Assembly (NCBI RefSeq): GCF_010646885.2
Contig: NZ_CP050700.1
Location: 4,924,501 to 4,988,500 of the forward strand
Direction: 5' to 3'
DNA length: 64,000 nucleotides
Origin: Desulfopila sp. IMCC35008
Lineage (GTDB): Bacteria; Desulfobacterota; Desulfobulbia; Desulfobulbales; Desulfocapsaceae
Positions 1 to 8,345 of this stretch are shown here, in pieces. The translations under genes were made by a program, and so were the position numbers. How positions within the stretch are numbered: position 1 is the stretch's first letter; each line of letters opens with the position of its first letter. The notes below the pieces were generated by a model. It did not search any database. It was not told the DNA's origin and was given only the letters and a program-made list of their open reading frames with translations.

Positions 1-572
1 GGGATGTATTTAAGCTTTAACGGATCACCACCTGCTGCCTGGATAACCATGGCAGGAACGAGGTGGTCCATACCGCCTTTAACTGAACCACCTGCTATCT
101 TGACTGATTTCGGATCTTTATTGAAGTCAGCAATCACGTCCTTCATGGAAGTATACTTGGAATCTTTCGGCACAACAAATGCAGCATAATCAGCAATCAC
201 GGAAGCAATCGGGGTGAGATCACGGAATGACTGCGGGAACACACCGGTGAGCGAACGGATAATAATCGGGGTTGAGTTAACCAGCAGGGTATTCTCCTGA
301 CGGGCAGCCGTTGAAATCAGATGATTCAGCGCTTTACCGCCACCACCGCCTGACATATTCTCAAAAGAAGTCTGACCAACAAGTTTGGAATCAAGCAAGG
401 CTTTTCCGACACCGCGGGCCGTACCGTCCCAACCGCCGCCTGCGCCACCGGGAATAATAAAATGAATCTCTTCAACATCACTGGACATTGCCGGGGTGGA
501 AAGCATACCCAACACCATACAACCTGCCGCAAATCCGGACATCAACTTACGAAATGTACTCTTTTTCTTCAT
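1..572 (-). CDS. Tripartite tricarboxylate transporter substrate-binding protein (TctC family), partial
   Basis: About 190 N-terminal residues are visible; the gene continues beyond the left edge. The ATG at 572 is preceded by AGGAG nine bases upstream. The first ~30 residues form a signal peptide (KKK, hydrophobic core, AMS cleavage region). The mature start contains FIIPGGAGGGWDGTARGVG, the typical ligand-pocket opening of TctC/Bug proteins. TctC proteins bind carboxylates such as citrate or other small acids in the periplasm and deliver them to TctA/TctB membrane subunits, which would lie left of the window. The divergent CitA/DcuS-type kinase pair is a likely regulator. Family assignment is firm; ligand unknown. 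Confidence 0.9.
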   Translation of the reverse strand, partial: MKKKSTFRKLMSGFAAGCMVLGMLSTPAMSSDVEEIHFIIPGGAGGGWDGTARGVGKALLDSKLVGQTSFENMSGGGGGKALNHLISTAARQENTLLVNSTPIIIRSLTGVFPQSFRDLTPIASVIADYAAFVVPKDSKYTSMKDVIADFNKDPKSVKIAGGSVKGGMDHLVPAMVIQAAGGDPLKLKYI

Positions 573-806
573 GAAGTGTCTCCTGATGAAAGTTTCAACG
601 TAGCCCCAACCCTCTGACAGAAGGACGATGGGCATCGTTTTCGGTTGCCGTGACCGGGACACAAACCATCCTCCCCCGGACCACAGCCTGATGAATGGTA
701 TTGACATCTTTCACGATGACTCAGTAAAAGTAAATGATCGGCACGTAAAGAGTTATTTATCCGTAAAAATCTTTTTGTTCATTCTGTTCACGCACACATT
801 ATCGAT

Positions 807-2489
807 ATGGATCACCACAACAACATCACCTCCGGCAGCTCCACAGATGGTGGAACAACCCGGCAAAAACCGATGAAGCTGCAAAATAAGATGATCCTGC
901 TTATCGTCGGGTTGCTGCTTCTGGTGGCAACGATCGGGGGCATCTTTTCCCTGCATATCATCTCCTCCATCCTGGAGGAACAGATCGGCAGCAGAGCACT
1001 GAAGGTTTCGCAGACCGTTGCCAAGATACCCCAGGTGCAGGAAGACCTGCTGAGAGATGATTACACCCTGTCAAGCCTGCAGCAAATTATCGAGCCGATC
1101 CGTAAGGAAACAGGGGCACAGTTTATCGTTATCGGTGACAAAAACGGTGTTCGCTACACCCACCCGGTAACAGCGCGGCTGGGTAAAAAAATGGTTGGGG
1201 GCGACAACCATCGGGCACTGGAGAAAGGACTTTCCTACATCTCCAAGGCGACCGGCACCCTGGGACCCTCCATCCGGGGCAAAGTGCCTGTTTTTTCTGA
1301 TGCAGGCGAGATCATCGGCATCGTCTCTGTCGGCTATCTAATGGAAGATGTCAAAGCAATTATCCGAAGCTACCAGCTCCGAATCATCTCGGCCATCACC
1401 GCCGCCATCCTGCTTGGGGTTGGGCTGACCATCAAGATAACCGGCAACTTGAAAAAAGCAATTTTTGGTCTGGAGCCGGAAGAAATCGGCACCCTTTTAA
1501 AGGAGAAGACCGCCACCCTCGAGGCGGTGCGTGAAGGCATCATGGCTGTCGATGCCAAGGGGTGCATCACCACGATTAACCAAGCAGCCTTCGACACCCT
1601 TAACATCAAGTACGACCCTGATATCATCGGCAAACAGGTACAGGAAGTGTTTCCCGAAACCCGGATGCTGGAAGTGCTTGAGACAGGTGAAAGCCAGCTT
1701 GATAAAATCCTCAATCTCGATGAGAAAGAGATTATCGTCAACCGACTCCCAATCATCATGGGCAACAGGGTGACAGGCGTGGTCTCCTCCTTTCGGGACA
1801 AAAGCGAGCTGGACACCATGGCCAAAAAGCTCTATCAGGTCCAGAAATATTCGGAAATGCTGCGGGCCCAGACCCATGAATACTCCAACAAACTGCACAC
1901 CATCTCAGGACTGATTCAGATCGGTGCCTCTCAGGAGGCGATCGATCTCATCGGCAGCGAGACATCAGGGTACCAAAAACTCATCACTTCACTGATGACC
2001 ATCGTACCCGATCCTGTTCTTGCCGGAACCATCCTCGGTAAGTATAACAAGGCACGTGAACTTAAAATCGAGATGATCGTCGATCCGGACTCTTCCATGA
2101 GAGACATCCCCGCCCATATCAAGAGACAGGGGCTGGTGACAGTCGTCGGCAACATCCTTGATAACAGCTTCGAGGCAGTCTGCAGGCCGGAGGCTATTGA
2201 CAAGAAGGTCCGACTCTCGATGACGGATCTGGGCAACGACCTTATCTTTGAGTTTGACGACTCCGGCCACGGTATAGGCCAGGATAAATGGCAGGAAATA
2301 TTTGTGAAAGGCTACACGACCAAACAGGAAGACGGCCACGGCATGGGCCTCTACCTGGTGGAAAAAGCCATTATCAGGATGGGCGGCAATATCAGTGTCG
2401 GCGTATCGGAGCTTGGCGGCACGGCGTTTACAGTAATAATCCCTAAATCAGAAAAGGCAGATGAAGACCATTACAACACTTATTGTTGA
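807..2489 (+). CDS. Sensor histidine kinase, CitA/DcuS type
   Basis: Membrane kinase of 560 residues. A first transmembrane helix lies at about residues 30-50. A periplasmic sensor of the CitA/DcuS PAS-like fold follows (about 50-190), then a second helix near 195-215, a cytoplasmic PAS domain (about 240-350), and a kinase core. The phosphoacceptor region reads RAQTHEYSNKLHTISGL, the DcuS/CitA hallmark with its conserved H. ATP-binding motifs NILDNSFEA, DDSGHGI and GHGMGLYLV are intact. The family senses extracellular di- or tricarboxylates. It overlaps the response regulator by 29 bases, so they form one operon. No clear ribosome site precedes the 807 ATG; the in-frame ATG at 873, just before the first helix, is an equally good start. 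Divergence from the TctC gene suggests it controls that transporter (inference). Confidence 0.93.
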   Translation: MDHHNNITSGSSTDGGTTRQKPMKLQNKMILLIVGLLLLVATIGGIFSLHIISSILEEQIGSRALKVSQTVAKIPQVQEDLLRDDYTLSSLQQIIEPIRKETGAQFIVIGDKNGVRYTHPVTARLGKKMVGGDNHRALEKGLSYISKATGTLGPSIRGKVPVFSDAGEIIGIVSVGYLMEDVKAIIRSYQLRIISAITAAILLGVGLTIKITGNLKKAIFGLEPEEIGTLLKEKTATLEAVREGIMAVDAKGCITTINQAAFDTLNIKYDPDIIGKQVQEVFPETRMLEVLETGESQLDKILNLDEKEIIVNRLPIIMGNRVTGVVSSFRDKSELDTMAKKLYQVQKYSEMLRAQTHEYSNKLHTISGLIQIGASQEAIDLIGSETSGYQKLITSLMTIVPDPVLAGTILGKYNKARELKIEMIVDPDSSMRDIPAHIKRQGLVTVVGNILDNSFEAVCRPEAIDKKVRLSMTDLGNDLIFEFDDSGHGIGQDKWQEIFVKGYTTKQEDGHGMGLYLVEKAIIRMGGNISVGVSELGGTAFTVIIPKSEKADEDHYNTYC

Positions 2490-3144
2490 AGACGATGAGA
2501 AGATTGCCGAAATCCAGCGTATTTTCACCGAAAAAATTGAGGGGTATTCCGTAATCGGTATTGCCCACACCATCCATGAAGCCAGTGAGATGATACGTAT
2601 ACTCGAACCGGACCTGGTGCTGCTCGACATCTTCTTTCCGGACGGCAACGGCATCGACCTGCTCTGGAAAATCCGCTCCGACAACACCAGGACCGATGTT
2701 GTGCTCATCACCGCTGCCAAGGAAGTAGAATTCTTTGAGGAGGGTATGCGCGGCGGGGTCTTCGATTACATCCTGAAGCCCCTTGTCTTTAACAGGTTTG
2801 CGGCGACTCTAGAGAAATACAGGAGCCATAAGGAAAAACTCACCCGGATGCAGAAAGTCAGCCAGCGGGATGTGGACCGGCTCATGCACCAGGCAACCAA
2901 AACAAGCTCCCCAAAAGACGAACTCCCGAAAGGGATCGATCCGATCACACTGGAAAAGATAACCGGCCTCATGGAAGACATCGGGAAAAATGGCATCAGC
3001 GCTGAAAAGGCGGGGCTCACCATCGGCGTCAGCAGGACCACCTCGAGGCGTTATCTCGAATACCTGGTTTCCAGCGGGGTTATTGTTGCCGATCTTGATT
3101 ATGGTACCCAGGGACGACCGGAGAGGTTGTACCGGGTTAAATAG
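2461..3144 (+). CDS. Response regulator, CitB/DcuR type
   Basis: A 227-residue transcriptional regulator. The N-terminal receiver domain (1-125) has the acidic pair in VEDDEK, the phosphoacceptor Asp in LVLLDIFFPDGNG and the conserved Lys in YILKPL. The C-terminal half (about 155-225) is the helix-turn-helix seen in CitB/DcuR proteins, with GVSRTTSRRYLEYLVSSGV. Start and kinase stop overlap, and this order is typical of CitA-CitB pairs. The partner is the kinase just upstream; the likely target is the divergent TctC-type transporter gene. A decayed copy of its 3' end lies about 1.25 kb downstream. Confidence 0.93.
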   Translation: MKTITTLIVEDDEKIAEIQRIFTEKIEGYSVIGIAHTIHEASEMIRILEPDLVLLDIFFPDGNGIDLLWKIRSDNTRTDVVLITAAKEVEFFEEGMRGGVFDYILKPLVFNRFAATLEKYRSHKEKLTRMQKVSQRDVDRLMHQATKTSSPKDELPKGIDPITLEKITGLMEDIGKNGISAEKAGLTIGVSRTTSRRYLEYLVSSGVIVADLDYGTQGRPERLYRVK

Positions 3145-3210
3145 GACAATTTTCCTAATAATTCATATCCAAACAGTATCAGTACTCCCATCATACCCTA
3201 TCGACATGTA

Positions 3211-3245
3211 ACAGGTCCCCCGGGGATTGCACCCGGGCAACCTGT
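3211..3245. terminator. Stem-loop after the two-component operon
   Basis: Perfect outer arms ACAGGT/ACCTGT enclose inner arms CCCGGG/CCCGGG around a 7-base loop. It lies 66 bases past the response regulator stop, between convergent genes. No T-run follows, so it is at best a bidirectional or factor-assisted terminator. Confidence 0.45.
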
Positions 3246-3316
3246 TCGTCTTGACTGCCGATTATCTACTTGAAGTGATGAACTGAAGCAGTGTGGAAAG
3301 AAAGGTGATGCGTAAT

Positions 3317-3814
3317 TTATCGTTTCCCTCCACCACCTTTTCCGCCGCCCTTGCCGCCATTATTACCACCGCCGTTTCCACCACCACTTCCGCCGCTACT
3401 TCCACCGCCGTTACTGTTGCCACCATTACCCTGGCTGCCGTTCCCACCTCTGTTCCCACCTGAACTTCCCGAGCCGGACTGGCTGCCGCCTTTTTGTGCT
3501 CCGGTTGCCGAAACGGTCGTTCCCTGCTGATCTGCCCTGAGTCTCATCTGCTCTTCGTGTCTTTGCCTGAATTGATTTCTCGCCTGTTCTGTCTGAAGAG
3601 CCAGGTACTGTCTTTTGTATTCCTCTATCTCCTGAGGAGTCATGAACTCTTCACAGCATATTTTTAGCCGATCCCTGTCCCGTGTCTGCAGGTAAAGTGG
3701 ATCATCTTTGTGAATCTGAAGTCTATCCCTTTGCTGATCTACAGCCAGCGCAGCGGATGCCGTAATGAGACAGGTTCCGATTATTCCAAGACATATTTTT
3801 TTTGATACTTTCAT
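3317..3814 (-). CDS. Exported protein with glycine/serine/asparagine-rich C-terminal tail
   Basis: A 165-residue protein I do not recognise. Residues 1-24 are a good Sec signal peptide (KVSKK, hydrophobic core, ASAALA cleavage). Residues 25-95 are charged, helix-prone and rich in R, Q and E (for example EEYKRQYLALQTEQARNQF), with adjacent cysteines in ICCEE. From about residue 105 to the end it is almost only G, S, N and K, ending GGGGKR. Such a layout fits a small periplasmic or surface protein with a disordered tail. The ATG at 3814 is preceded by a purine-rich stretch (GGAGG) nine bases upstream, which supports translation. It converges with the response regulator gene. No function is claimed. 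Confidence 0.7.
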   Translation of the reverse strand: MKVSKKICLGIIGTCLITASAALAVDQQRDRLQIHKDDPLYLQTRDRDRLKICCEEFMTPQEIEEYKRQYLALQTEQARNQFRQRHEEQMRLRADQQGTTVSATGAQKGGSQSGSGSSGGNRGGNGSQGNGGNSNGGGSSGGSGGGNGGGNNGGKGGGKGGGGKR

Positions 3815-4293
3815 GTCAACCTCCGTAAGAGAAGATCTGCCCGGTTCTCATACAGCGTTCACAGGCCATACCGGTTGCCGGGCCGTTATTCGATGTTATT
3901 TGGTTATGTTCGGGAAATTCACCGAACAGGGAACTTGTGTCATCTCTCGCTAAATCAGGGAAAGGCAGCCTGACAAGCGAACTTCTTTTAGGGGACTTTG
4001 GGGACAGTACCCTGCTGTAATTAGAAACGTGTTTGCTGTGAGAAGGTTACGGACAAACGGGCATGACATTGAAAAAAGTAAACAGAGATACGCCCACCAG
4101 CCGGAGTGCCGAAAGGCAGGAAAAAAACTGCCAGACCAGTGTATAATTGATTAGATATCAATGATATTGAACTACATTTTAAGATCTGACAGATAATAAT
4201 CGGGAGAAATCCCATTGCAATAAGTTTTTACTGCTATAGGTAATCCCTCTTTTTAGTCAGTATAACTTGGCCCGAAATTCTCATGAACATTGT

Positions 4294-4371
4294 TCGTCGT
4301 CAGCAGGACGTTATTGAGATGTTATCTCGAATACCTGGTTTCTAACGGGGTTATTGTTGCCAATCTTGGTT
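4294..4371 (+). pseudogene. Relic of a CitB/DcuR-type response regulator 3' end
   Basis: These ~78 bases align with 3024-3101 in the intact response regulator. The strongest block is GTTATCTCGAATACCTGGTT, followed by near-identical sequence encoding the last helix-turn-helix segment. A TAA replaces a sense codon in the aligned frame, and no receiver domain is present upstream. It is a leftover of a duplicated or recombined paralogue. Confidence 0.65.
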
Positions 4372-4420
4372 ATTTTTTTCAAAAAGCTACCAGTCACCTG
4401 ACACGCTTGCAAACAGCATA

Positions 4421-4592
4421 TTATTGGCACTTCTGATACTGTTTATAGAGCAGCACCGCCCCCCAGGCAAGAGCAACCAATACCATGATGGTTCCTGTCA
4501 CAAAACTCATTCCGGCAATGAAATGATCATACTTCAGCAGTCCAGTCTCGGTAAGCAGAAACTCCCCATCATGAAAGCCATACGGCGAAGAG
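4421..4592 (-). pseudogene. Possible C-terminal fragment of a membrane protein
   Basis: The minus strand has an open frame of about 56 codons without a start. It reads a polar segment (YGFHDGEFLLTETGLLKYDH), then one strongly hydrophobic helix (MSFVTGTIMVLVALAWGAVL) and a short basic tail before TAA. The frame is closed upstream by a stop. The composition looks like a genuine C-terminal membrane helix, but I cannot name the family. Given the neighbouring regulator relic it may be part of the same decayed locus. Confidence 0.3.
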
Positions 4593-4675
4593 TGCCCTTA
4601 GTTCCCGCCAAGAAGAGGTAGGGATAACGCTCTCGCATCATTGATGTAAGGGACCAGATCAAAGATTCTCACAAC

Positions 4676-4687
4676 GAAACATGTTTC
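4676..4687. promoter_or_regulatory. Palindrome, candidate activator site
   Basis: GAAACATGTTTC is a perfect 12-base palindrome about 265 bases upstream of the sigma-54 promoter. It could be a second binding site for the operon's AcoR-type activator. Inference only. Confidence 0.35.
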
Positions 4688-4762
4688 AATTTGATACACA
4701 TCGCCTTGGAACTACGCTTTCCGAGGTGCAAGGATAGACATATCTGAACGTTGTATCATAAT

Positions 4763-4781
4763 GAGACACGACACGTGTCTC
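4763..4781. promoter_or_regulatory. Inverted repeat, candidate upstream activating sequence
   Basis: GAGACACGACACGTGTCTC has perfect 8-base arms around a 3-base spacer. It sits about 165-180 bases upstream of the sigma-54 promoter at 4944, a usual distance for an enhancer-type activator. The likely binder is the AcoR-type protein encoded at 12293-14206. Confidence 0.55.
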
Positions 4782-4943
4782 TTAGTATTACAAATTGAAA
4801 TTCCTGAGAAACAATCCTATCAAAACATCTTCCCCTGCTGTCAGGAGATGTAGACTTTTTTGCATTTCCAACGTGCACTTACGCATTATACCTTTTCTCA
4901 CTCCCCCTAGTCCCAACAACAAAACGACAGAGAAATCATCAAA

Positions 4944-4959
4944 TGGCACGATTGTAGCT
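4944..4959 (+). promoter_or_regulatory. Sigma-54 promoter of the dehydrogenase/TRAP operon
   Basis: TGGCACGATTGTAGCT matches the -24/-12 consensus TGGCACNNNNNTTGCW at all key positions but one; GG and GC are exactly ten bases apart. Transcription would start near 4970, about 65 bases before the first gene. The palindromes upstream and the sigma-54 activator gene at the end of the operon support it. Confidence 0.7.
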
Positions 4960-5035
4960 AGGAATTTCCACGATACTATAACCGATTGAGTACTCCTCAG
5001 AAGAGGCGCCGCTCGATCTAAACGGAGATGAGCGT

Positions 5036-6157
5036 GTGAAGAAAGCTGACATAATCGTTATTGGCGGGGGGATAATGGGTGCATCCGCAGCACTTGGCAT
5101 CATCCGTGAGGGAGCTGGAACAGTGGTGATGTTCGATGAGCAGCTTCCAACCCAGAGACTCTCCCGAGGCAATTTTGGCCTAACCTGGTTTATGTGCAAG
5201 GGCGCAAATAACCCTGTCTATGCAAGATGGAGTCGCATGGCGACCACAATGTGGCCAGAGTTTGCTGCAAAGCTCAAAGAAGAAAGTGGCTACGATGTAG
5301 AACTCGAGTGGAATGGCGGCGCCCTGCATGCAATTGGTAATGAACAGTTTCAGGCGTATGCGGAATCGGTTGATAACCTGAAGAAGGTGTGTAGTGATGA
5401 TGGCCTCGACTACCCGGCGAGGATGGTGGACCGAGAAGAGTTTGCATCGATGATTCCTGATATGCAACTTGGGGATGAGGTGACCGGCGCAATGTATAGC
5501 CCTGAGCAGGGACATGTGAACCCTCTTACACTTTTGGCAGCGTTGCGTGGTGCCTTCCAGAATAAAGGAGGTACCTATTTCGGTGGCCTCAGCGTATCAG
5601 CCATCGAACCGAATGGTGACGGCACAGTTACCGTGAAAACCGCTAAGGGAAACTATCAATGTAATAAGCTTGTGGTTGCTGCAGGTCACGGTTCTTCAAG
5701 GTTATTGAGGAATCTTGGATCAAAACTCAACATATACCCCCAACGTGGACAGTTGATTGTAACTGAGCGAGTTAAACGGGTTCTTCGCTTCCCAATACTC
5801 GCTGTACGTCAAACCATGGATGGTACTTTCATGATTGGTTTATCAACAGAAGATACGGCTCATGATACCCAGGTAACCATCGAGGCAATGAAGAGTCAGG
5901 CCAGCAATGCCATAAAACTCTTCCCTGAACTTGCGAAAATCAACTGGGTCCGGGCCTGGGGGGCAATCAGAGTAATGACACCCGATGGTGGGCCTATCTA
6001 TGACAGGCTTTCTGAACATGAAAACATCTATGTTATTGCCGGCCATTCTGCAGTGACACTGGCCCCTGTTATAACCAAACAGATCGCTTCCTGGATACTG
6101 GAAAAAGAAGAGGCCTCCCAAATTTCACACTTCAGTAATGGACGGTTCAATGTTTAA
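5036..6157 (+). CDS. FAD-dependent oxidoreductase, DAO family (HcnC/sarcosine oxidase beta-like)
   Basis: A 373-residue flavoprotein of the glycine/D-amino acid oxidase fold. The FAD-binding Rossmann motif IIVIGGGIMGASAAL lies at residues 5-19. The C-terminal FAD-contacting segment (about 315-350) carries the family pattern TPDGGPIYDR and IAGHSAVTLAP. The start is a GTG at 5036 with GGAGATGAG just upstream. With the next two genes it matches the subunit sizes of HcnABC-type membrane-linked dehydrogenases (also D-hydroxyproline, opine and sarcosine dehydrogenases), where this subunit oxidises a C-N bond. It overlaps the next gene by 20 bases. It is first in the operon behind the sigma-54 promoter. 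Substrate is not predictable. Confidence 0.88.
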   Translation: MKKADIIVIGGGIMGASAALGIIREGAGTVVMFDEQLPTQRLSRGNFGLTWFMCKGANNPVYARWSRMATTMWPEFAAKLKEESGYDVELEWNGGALHAIGNEQFQAYAESVDNLKKVCSDDGLDYPARMVDREEFASMIPDMQLGDEVTGAMYSPEQGHVNPLTLLAALRGAFQNKGGTYFGGLSVSAIEPNGDGTVTVKTAKGNYQCNKLVVAAGHGSSRLLRNLGSKLNIYPQRGQLIVTERVKRVLRFPILAVRQTMDGTFMIGLSTEDTAHDTQVTIEAMKSQASNAIKLFPELAKINWVRAWGAIRVMTPDGGPIYDRLSEHENIYVIAGHSAVTLAPVITKQIASWILEKEEASQISHFSNGRFNV

Positions 6158-6440
6158 ACACGACTCATCGACATCAACTTCAATTGAAGTAATTCTGGAC
6201 GGTAAGCCCACTGCAGTTCCTGCTGAGATGAATGTAGCTGCCGCCTTGCTTGCTATCGGCAAAATAGAGTCGAAGATATCCCCTACCTCCCACAAACCTT
6301 GTTCTCCACATTGCCTGATGGGCGTATGTTTTGAGTGTCTGATGGAAATTAATGGCGTCCAACGCCAAGCATGTATGACCAGTGTCACAGAAGGAATGGT
6401 CATCAATCGCAATCTTGGAGAAGAGGGAGGGCAATCATGA
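6138..6440 (+). CDS. Small [2Fe-2S] subunit (HcnA-like)
   Basis: A 100-residue ferredoxin-like subunit. The cluster ligands are in CSPHCLMGVCFECLMEI plus the later Cys in RQACMT, the layout of the HcnA/SoxA N-terminal ferredoxin domain. It passes electrons between the flavin subunits on either side. The start lies within the end of the preceding gene, and its TGA overlaps the next ATG (ATGA), so the three subunits are translationally coupled. About 15 extra N-terminal residues precede the domain; the ATG at 6153 is an alternative start. Confidence 0.88.
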   Translation: MDGSMFKHDSSTSTSIEVILDGKPTAVPAEMNVAAALLAIGKIESKISPTSHKPCSPHCLMGVCFECLMEINGVQRQACMTSVTEGMVINRNLGEEGGQS

Positions 6441-7876
6441 GCAACCATTACGATACGATTGTTATCGGTACCGGTCCTGCCGGTCTTACTGCAAGTTCCA
6501 ACCTGGCCGAAATGGGTTTAAAGGTGTTGACCCTTGATGAACAAAACCGAATAGGAGGCCAGATATATCGCAATGTTGAGAATGCATCGGTTACCAATCT
6601 TGTGAAAATGGGAGAGGAATACCGGCGTGGACTCGACCTTGCCGAGCGCTTCAAGAAAAGCGGAGCCGAGTATCTTGGTAATGCCTCTGTGTGGAATGTA
6701 GAGCGGGAAGGCCGGGTTTGTTATTCACGGAATGGTGTGTCTGAACGCATAACTGCCAATTATGTGATTGTGGCAACAGGTGCAATGGAACGGCCAGTAC
6801 CTATCCCGGGCTGGACCTTACCGGGAGTAATGGGGGCGGGAGCGGTCAACGGTCTCGCGAAAGAGGCTGATCTCTCTCCTTCAGGCACTGTCGTTCTCGC
6901 TGGAAGCGGCCCTCTCCTCTTGCTCGAAGCCGCCCTGTTAATTGAGAAAGGAGTGAAGATTGCGGCAATCCTTGAGACAACCCCGAAGATACCTTCCCCA
7001 GCGATTCTCCCCCACGTTCCCAAGGCAGTTCTTGGTACTAAATTCCTTCTGAAGGGAATGAAAATGCTCCTTGATATCAGAAAATCAGGGGTGCCTCATT
7101 ACAAGGGTGTTACGAACCTAAAGGCACTCGGTGAAACCAGGGTTACAGGTGTGGAGGCTGATTGTGCCGGGAAAAAATTGAGCTTTAACAGTGACATGCT
7201 CCTCGTTCATTTCGGCGTAATTCCGGATAGTCATATATACCGACTCCTCGGCTGTCATATGGAATGGGAGGAAAATCAGCGATACTGGTATCCTTCTACT
7301 GATGAGTGGGGGCGCACTAATTTTGAACAGATCTTTGCCGCAGGGGATGCTACCGGGGTATCCGGGGCTCTGGCTGCGGAGTACAAAGGGGAGCTCGCCG
7401 CATTAGAAGTCGCACATTGCCACGGTATCATTCCACAATACGAGCGTGACTGTCTTGCCAAGCCTATCTTGAAAGAGCTGCAACAGGACGGCTACCCAAG
7501 GCCACTCATTGATGCGTTTTTCGCGCCTGATCCCAAGCGATTTTCCTTTGAGGACACTACGGTTCTCTGCAGGTGTGAAAATGTCACAGTCGGTGATGTT
7601 CGCAATGTCGTAAGCGAAGGAGTGACCGACTTGAATGAAGTGAAAACCATAACACGATGTGGTATGGGACCTTGTCAGGGTCGAATGTGCGGCCCGGCTC
7701 TTGGAGAGATTGTTGCTGCCGAACGCGGCAGTTCAATCCCTGCCGCAGGGTTGCTCACCATTCGTCCACCACTCAAGCCGATACCTCTTGAGGAAGTTGC
7801 AGCCATGCCAATAGAGTCAGGAGGCGTCGATCCGGCGAACCTTTTTAAAAATCAAAGCAAAAAAGTGGGACACTAG
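6437..7876 (+). CDS. FAD/NAD(P)-binding oxidoreductase with BFD-like [2Fe-2S] domain (HcnB-like)
   Basis: A 479-residue flavoprotein. The N-terminal FAD motif is VIGTGPAGLTASSNLAEMG (about residues 9-27). A second nucleotide-binding motif VVLAGSGPLLLLEAA occurs near residue 155, and the FAD motif IFAAGDATGVSGALAAEY near 300. The C-terminal part (about 375-425) has the bacterioferritin-associated-ferredoxin type cluster ligands CRC, then CGMGPCQGRMCG. This is the HcnB/OoxA/SoxA-like electron-transfer subunit. I chose the ATG at 6437, which overlaps the previous stop; the longer open frame from 6371 has no ribosome site and runs inside the preceding gene. Nine bases separate it from the RidA gene. 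Confidence 0.88.
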   Translation: MSNHYDTIVIGTGPAGLTASSNLAEMGLKVLTLDEQNRIGGQIYRNVENASVTNLVKMGEEYRRGLDLAERFKKSGAEYLGNASVWNVEREGRVCYSRNGVSERITANYVIVATGAMERPVPIPGWTLPGVMGAGAVNGLAKEADLSPSGTVVLAGSGPLLLLEAALLIEKGVKIAAILETTPKIPSPAILPHVPKAVLGTKFLLKGMKMLLDIRKSGVPHYKGVTNLKALGETRVTGVEADCAGKKLSFNSDMLLVHFGVIPDSHIYRLLGCHMEWEENQRYWYPSTDEWGRTNFEQIFAAGDATGVSGALAAEYKGELAALEVAHCHGIIPQYERDCLAKPILKELQQDGYPRPLIDAFFAPDPKRFSFEDTTVLCRCENVTVGDVRNVVSEGVTDLNEVKTITRCGMGPCQGRMCGPALGEIVAAERGSSIPAAGLLTIRPPLKPIPLEEVAAMPIESGGVDPANLFKNQSKKVGH

Positions 7877-7885
7877 GAGTCGATT

Positions 7886-8245
7886 ATGAGCACGATTACC
7901 CGAATGGAAACATCTGAACGGATGAGCAAGATTGTTATTCACAATAACACAATTTACCTGTGCGGTCAGGTCGGTGCCGATCTGGATGGTCCTGTTTCCA
8001 TGACAGCACAGACGGAAAATATGCTCTCCAGGGTTGACTCCCTGCTTGAGCAGGCGGGAAGCAGCCGAGAGCTGATTCTCTCCGCAACCATTTATGTCAG
8101 GGATATGAAAGATTTTGCTGAAATGAACGCTGTTTGGGACAATTGGGTTCCCGAAGGACATGCTCCGGCACGAGCTTGTGTTGAGGCACGAATGGCGCGG
8201 CCTGATCTGCTGGTTGAAATCTCGGTTATAGCAGCGATGAGGTAG
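7886..8245 (+). CDS. RidA/YjgF family reactive-imine deaminase
   Basis: A 119-residue RidA-family protein, slightly short of the usual ~130. It shows the family core [11 protein letters not shown] near residue 30, [19 protein letters not shown] near 55, and [19 protein letters not shown] near 95, where the Arg contacts the substrate carboxylate. RidA enzymes hydrolyse imines or enamines to keto compounds and ammonia. This is logical beside a C-N-oxidising dehydrogenase that yields an imine. A GGAG site overlaps the previous stop. Confidence 0.9.
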   Translation: MSTITRMETSERMSKIVIHNNTIYLCGQVGADLDGPVSMTAQTENMLSRVDSLLEQAGSSRELILSATIYVRDMKDFAEMNAVWDNWVPEGHAPARACVEARMARPDLLVEISVIAAMR

Positions 8246-8345
8246 TAAAAGCATAGCGAGAACAAAGATTCACGACAGAAATATTCTTTTGAGAACCAGG
8301 GGATTCGGTATCAAAAGAAATTAATACGGCTCAAAGGAGAAGAGC

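Larger units (their letters stand above)
3815..5035. other. Gene-poor region with relics and operon control sites
   Basis: No intact gene is convincing here. The region holds a degenerate response regulator relic (about 4294-4371), a possible membrane protein tail on the minus strand (4421-4592), and, towards the right, two palindromes and a sigma-54 promoter for the downstream operon. Near 3990-4016 a GGGGACTTTGGGGACAGTAC stretch resembles sequences often found beside REP-associated transposases, but no transposase is present. Short open frames elsewhere have no recognisable protein features. Confidence 0.6.

Noticed and set aside
701-730. TTGACA-like -35 box upstream of the histidine kinase
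   Set aside because: The best -10 candidate (TAAAAG at 18-base spacing) is weak; not enough to call a promoter.
3262-3459. Plausible-looking minus-strand frame over the Gly-rich coding tail
   Set aside because: It is an alternate-frame reading of the repetitive tail of the exported protein (VVVETAV-like low complexity).
3990-4016. REP-like element with GGGGACAGTAC
   Set aside because: Resembles motifs near REP-associated transposases, but there is only one copy and no transposase, so I do not call it.
4021-4215. 64-codon minus-strand open frame
   Set aside because: No ribosome site, no recognisable motif, and it lies in a decayed AT-rich region.
6371-6436. Earlier start for the HcnB-like gene
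   Set aside because: Those residues come from the coding region of the Fe-S subunit in another frame; the ATG overlapping that stop, directly before the FAD motif, fits better.
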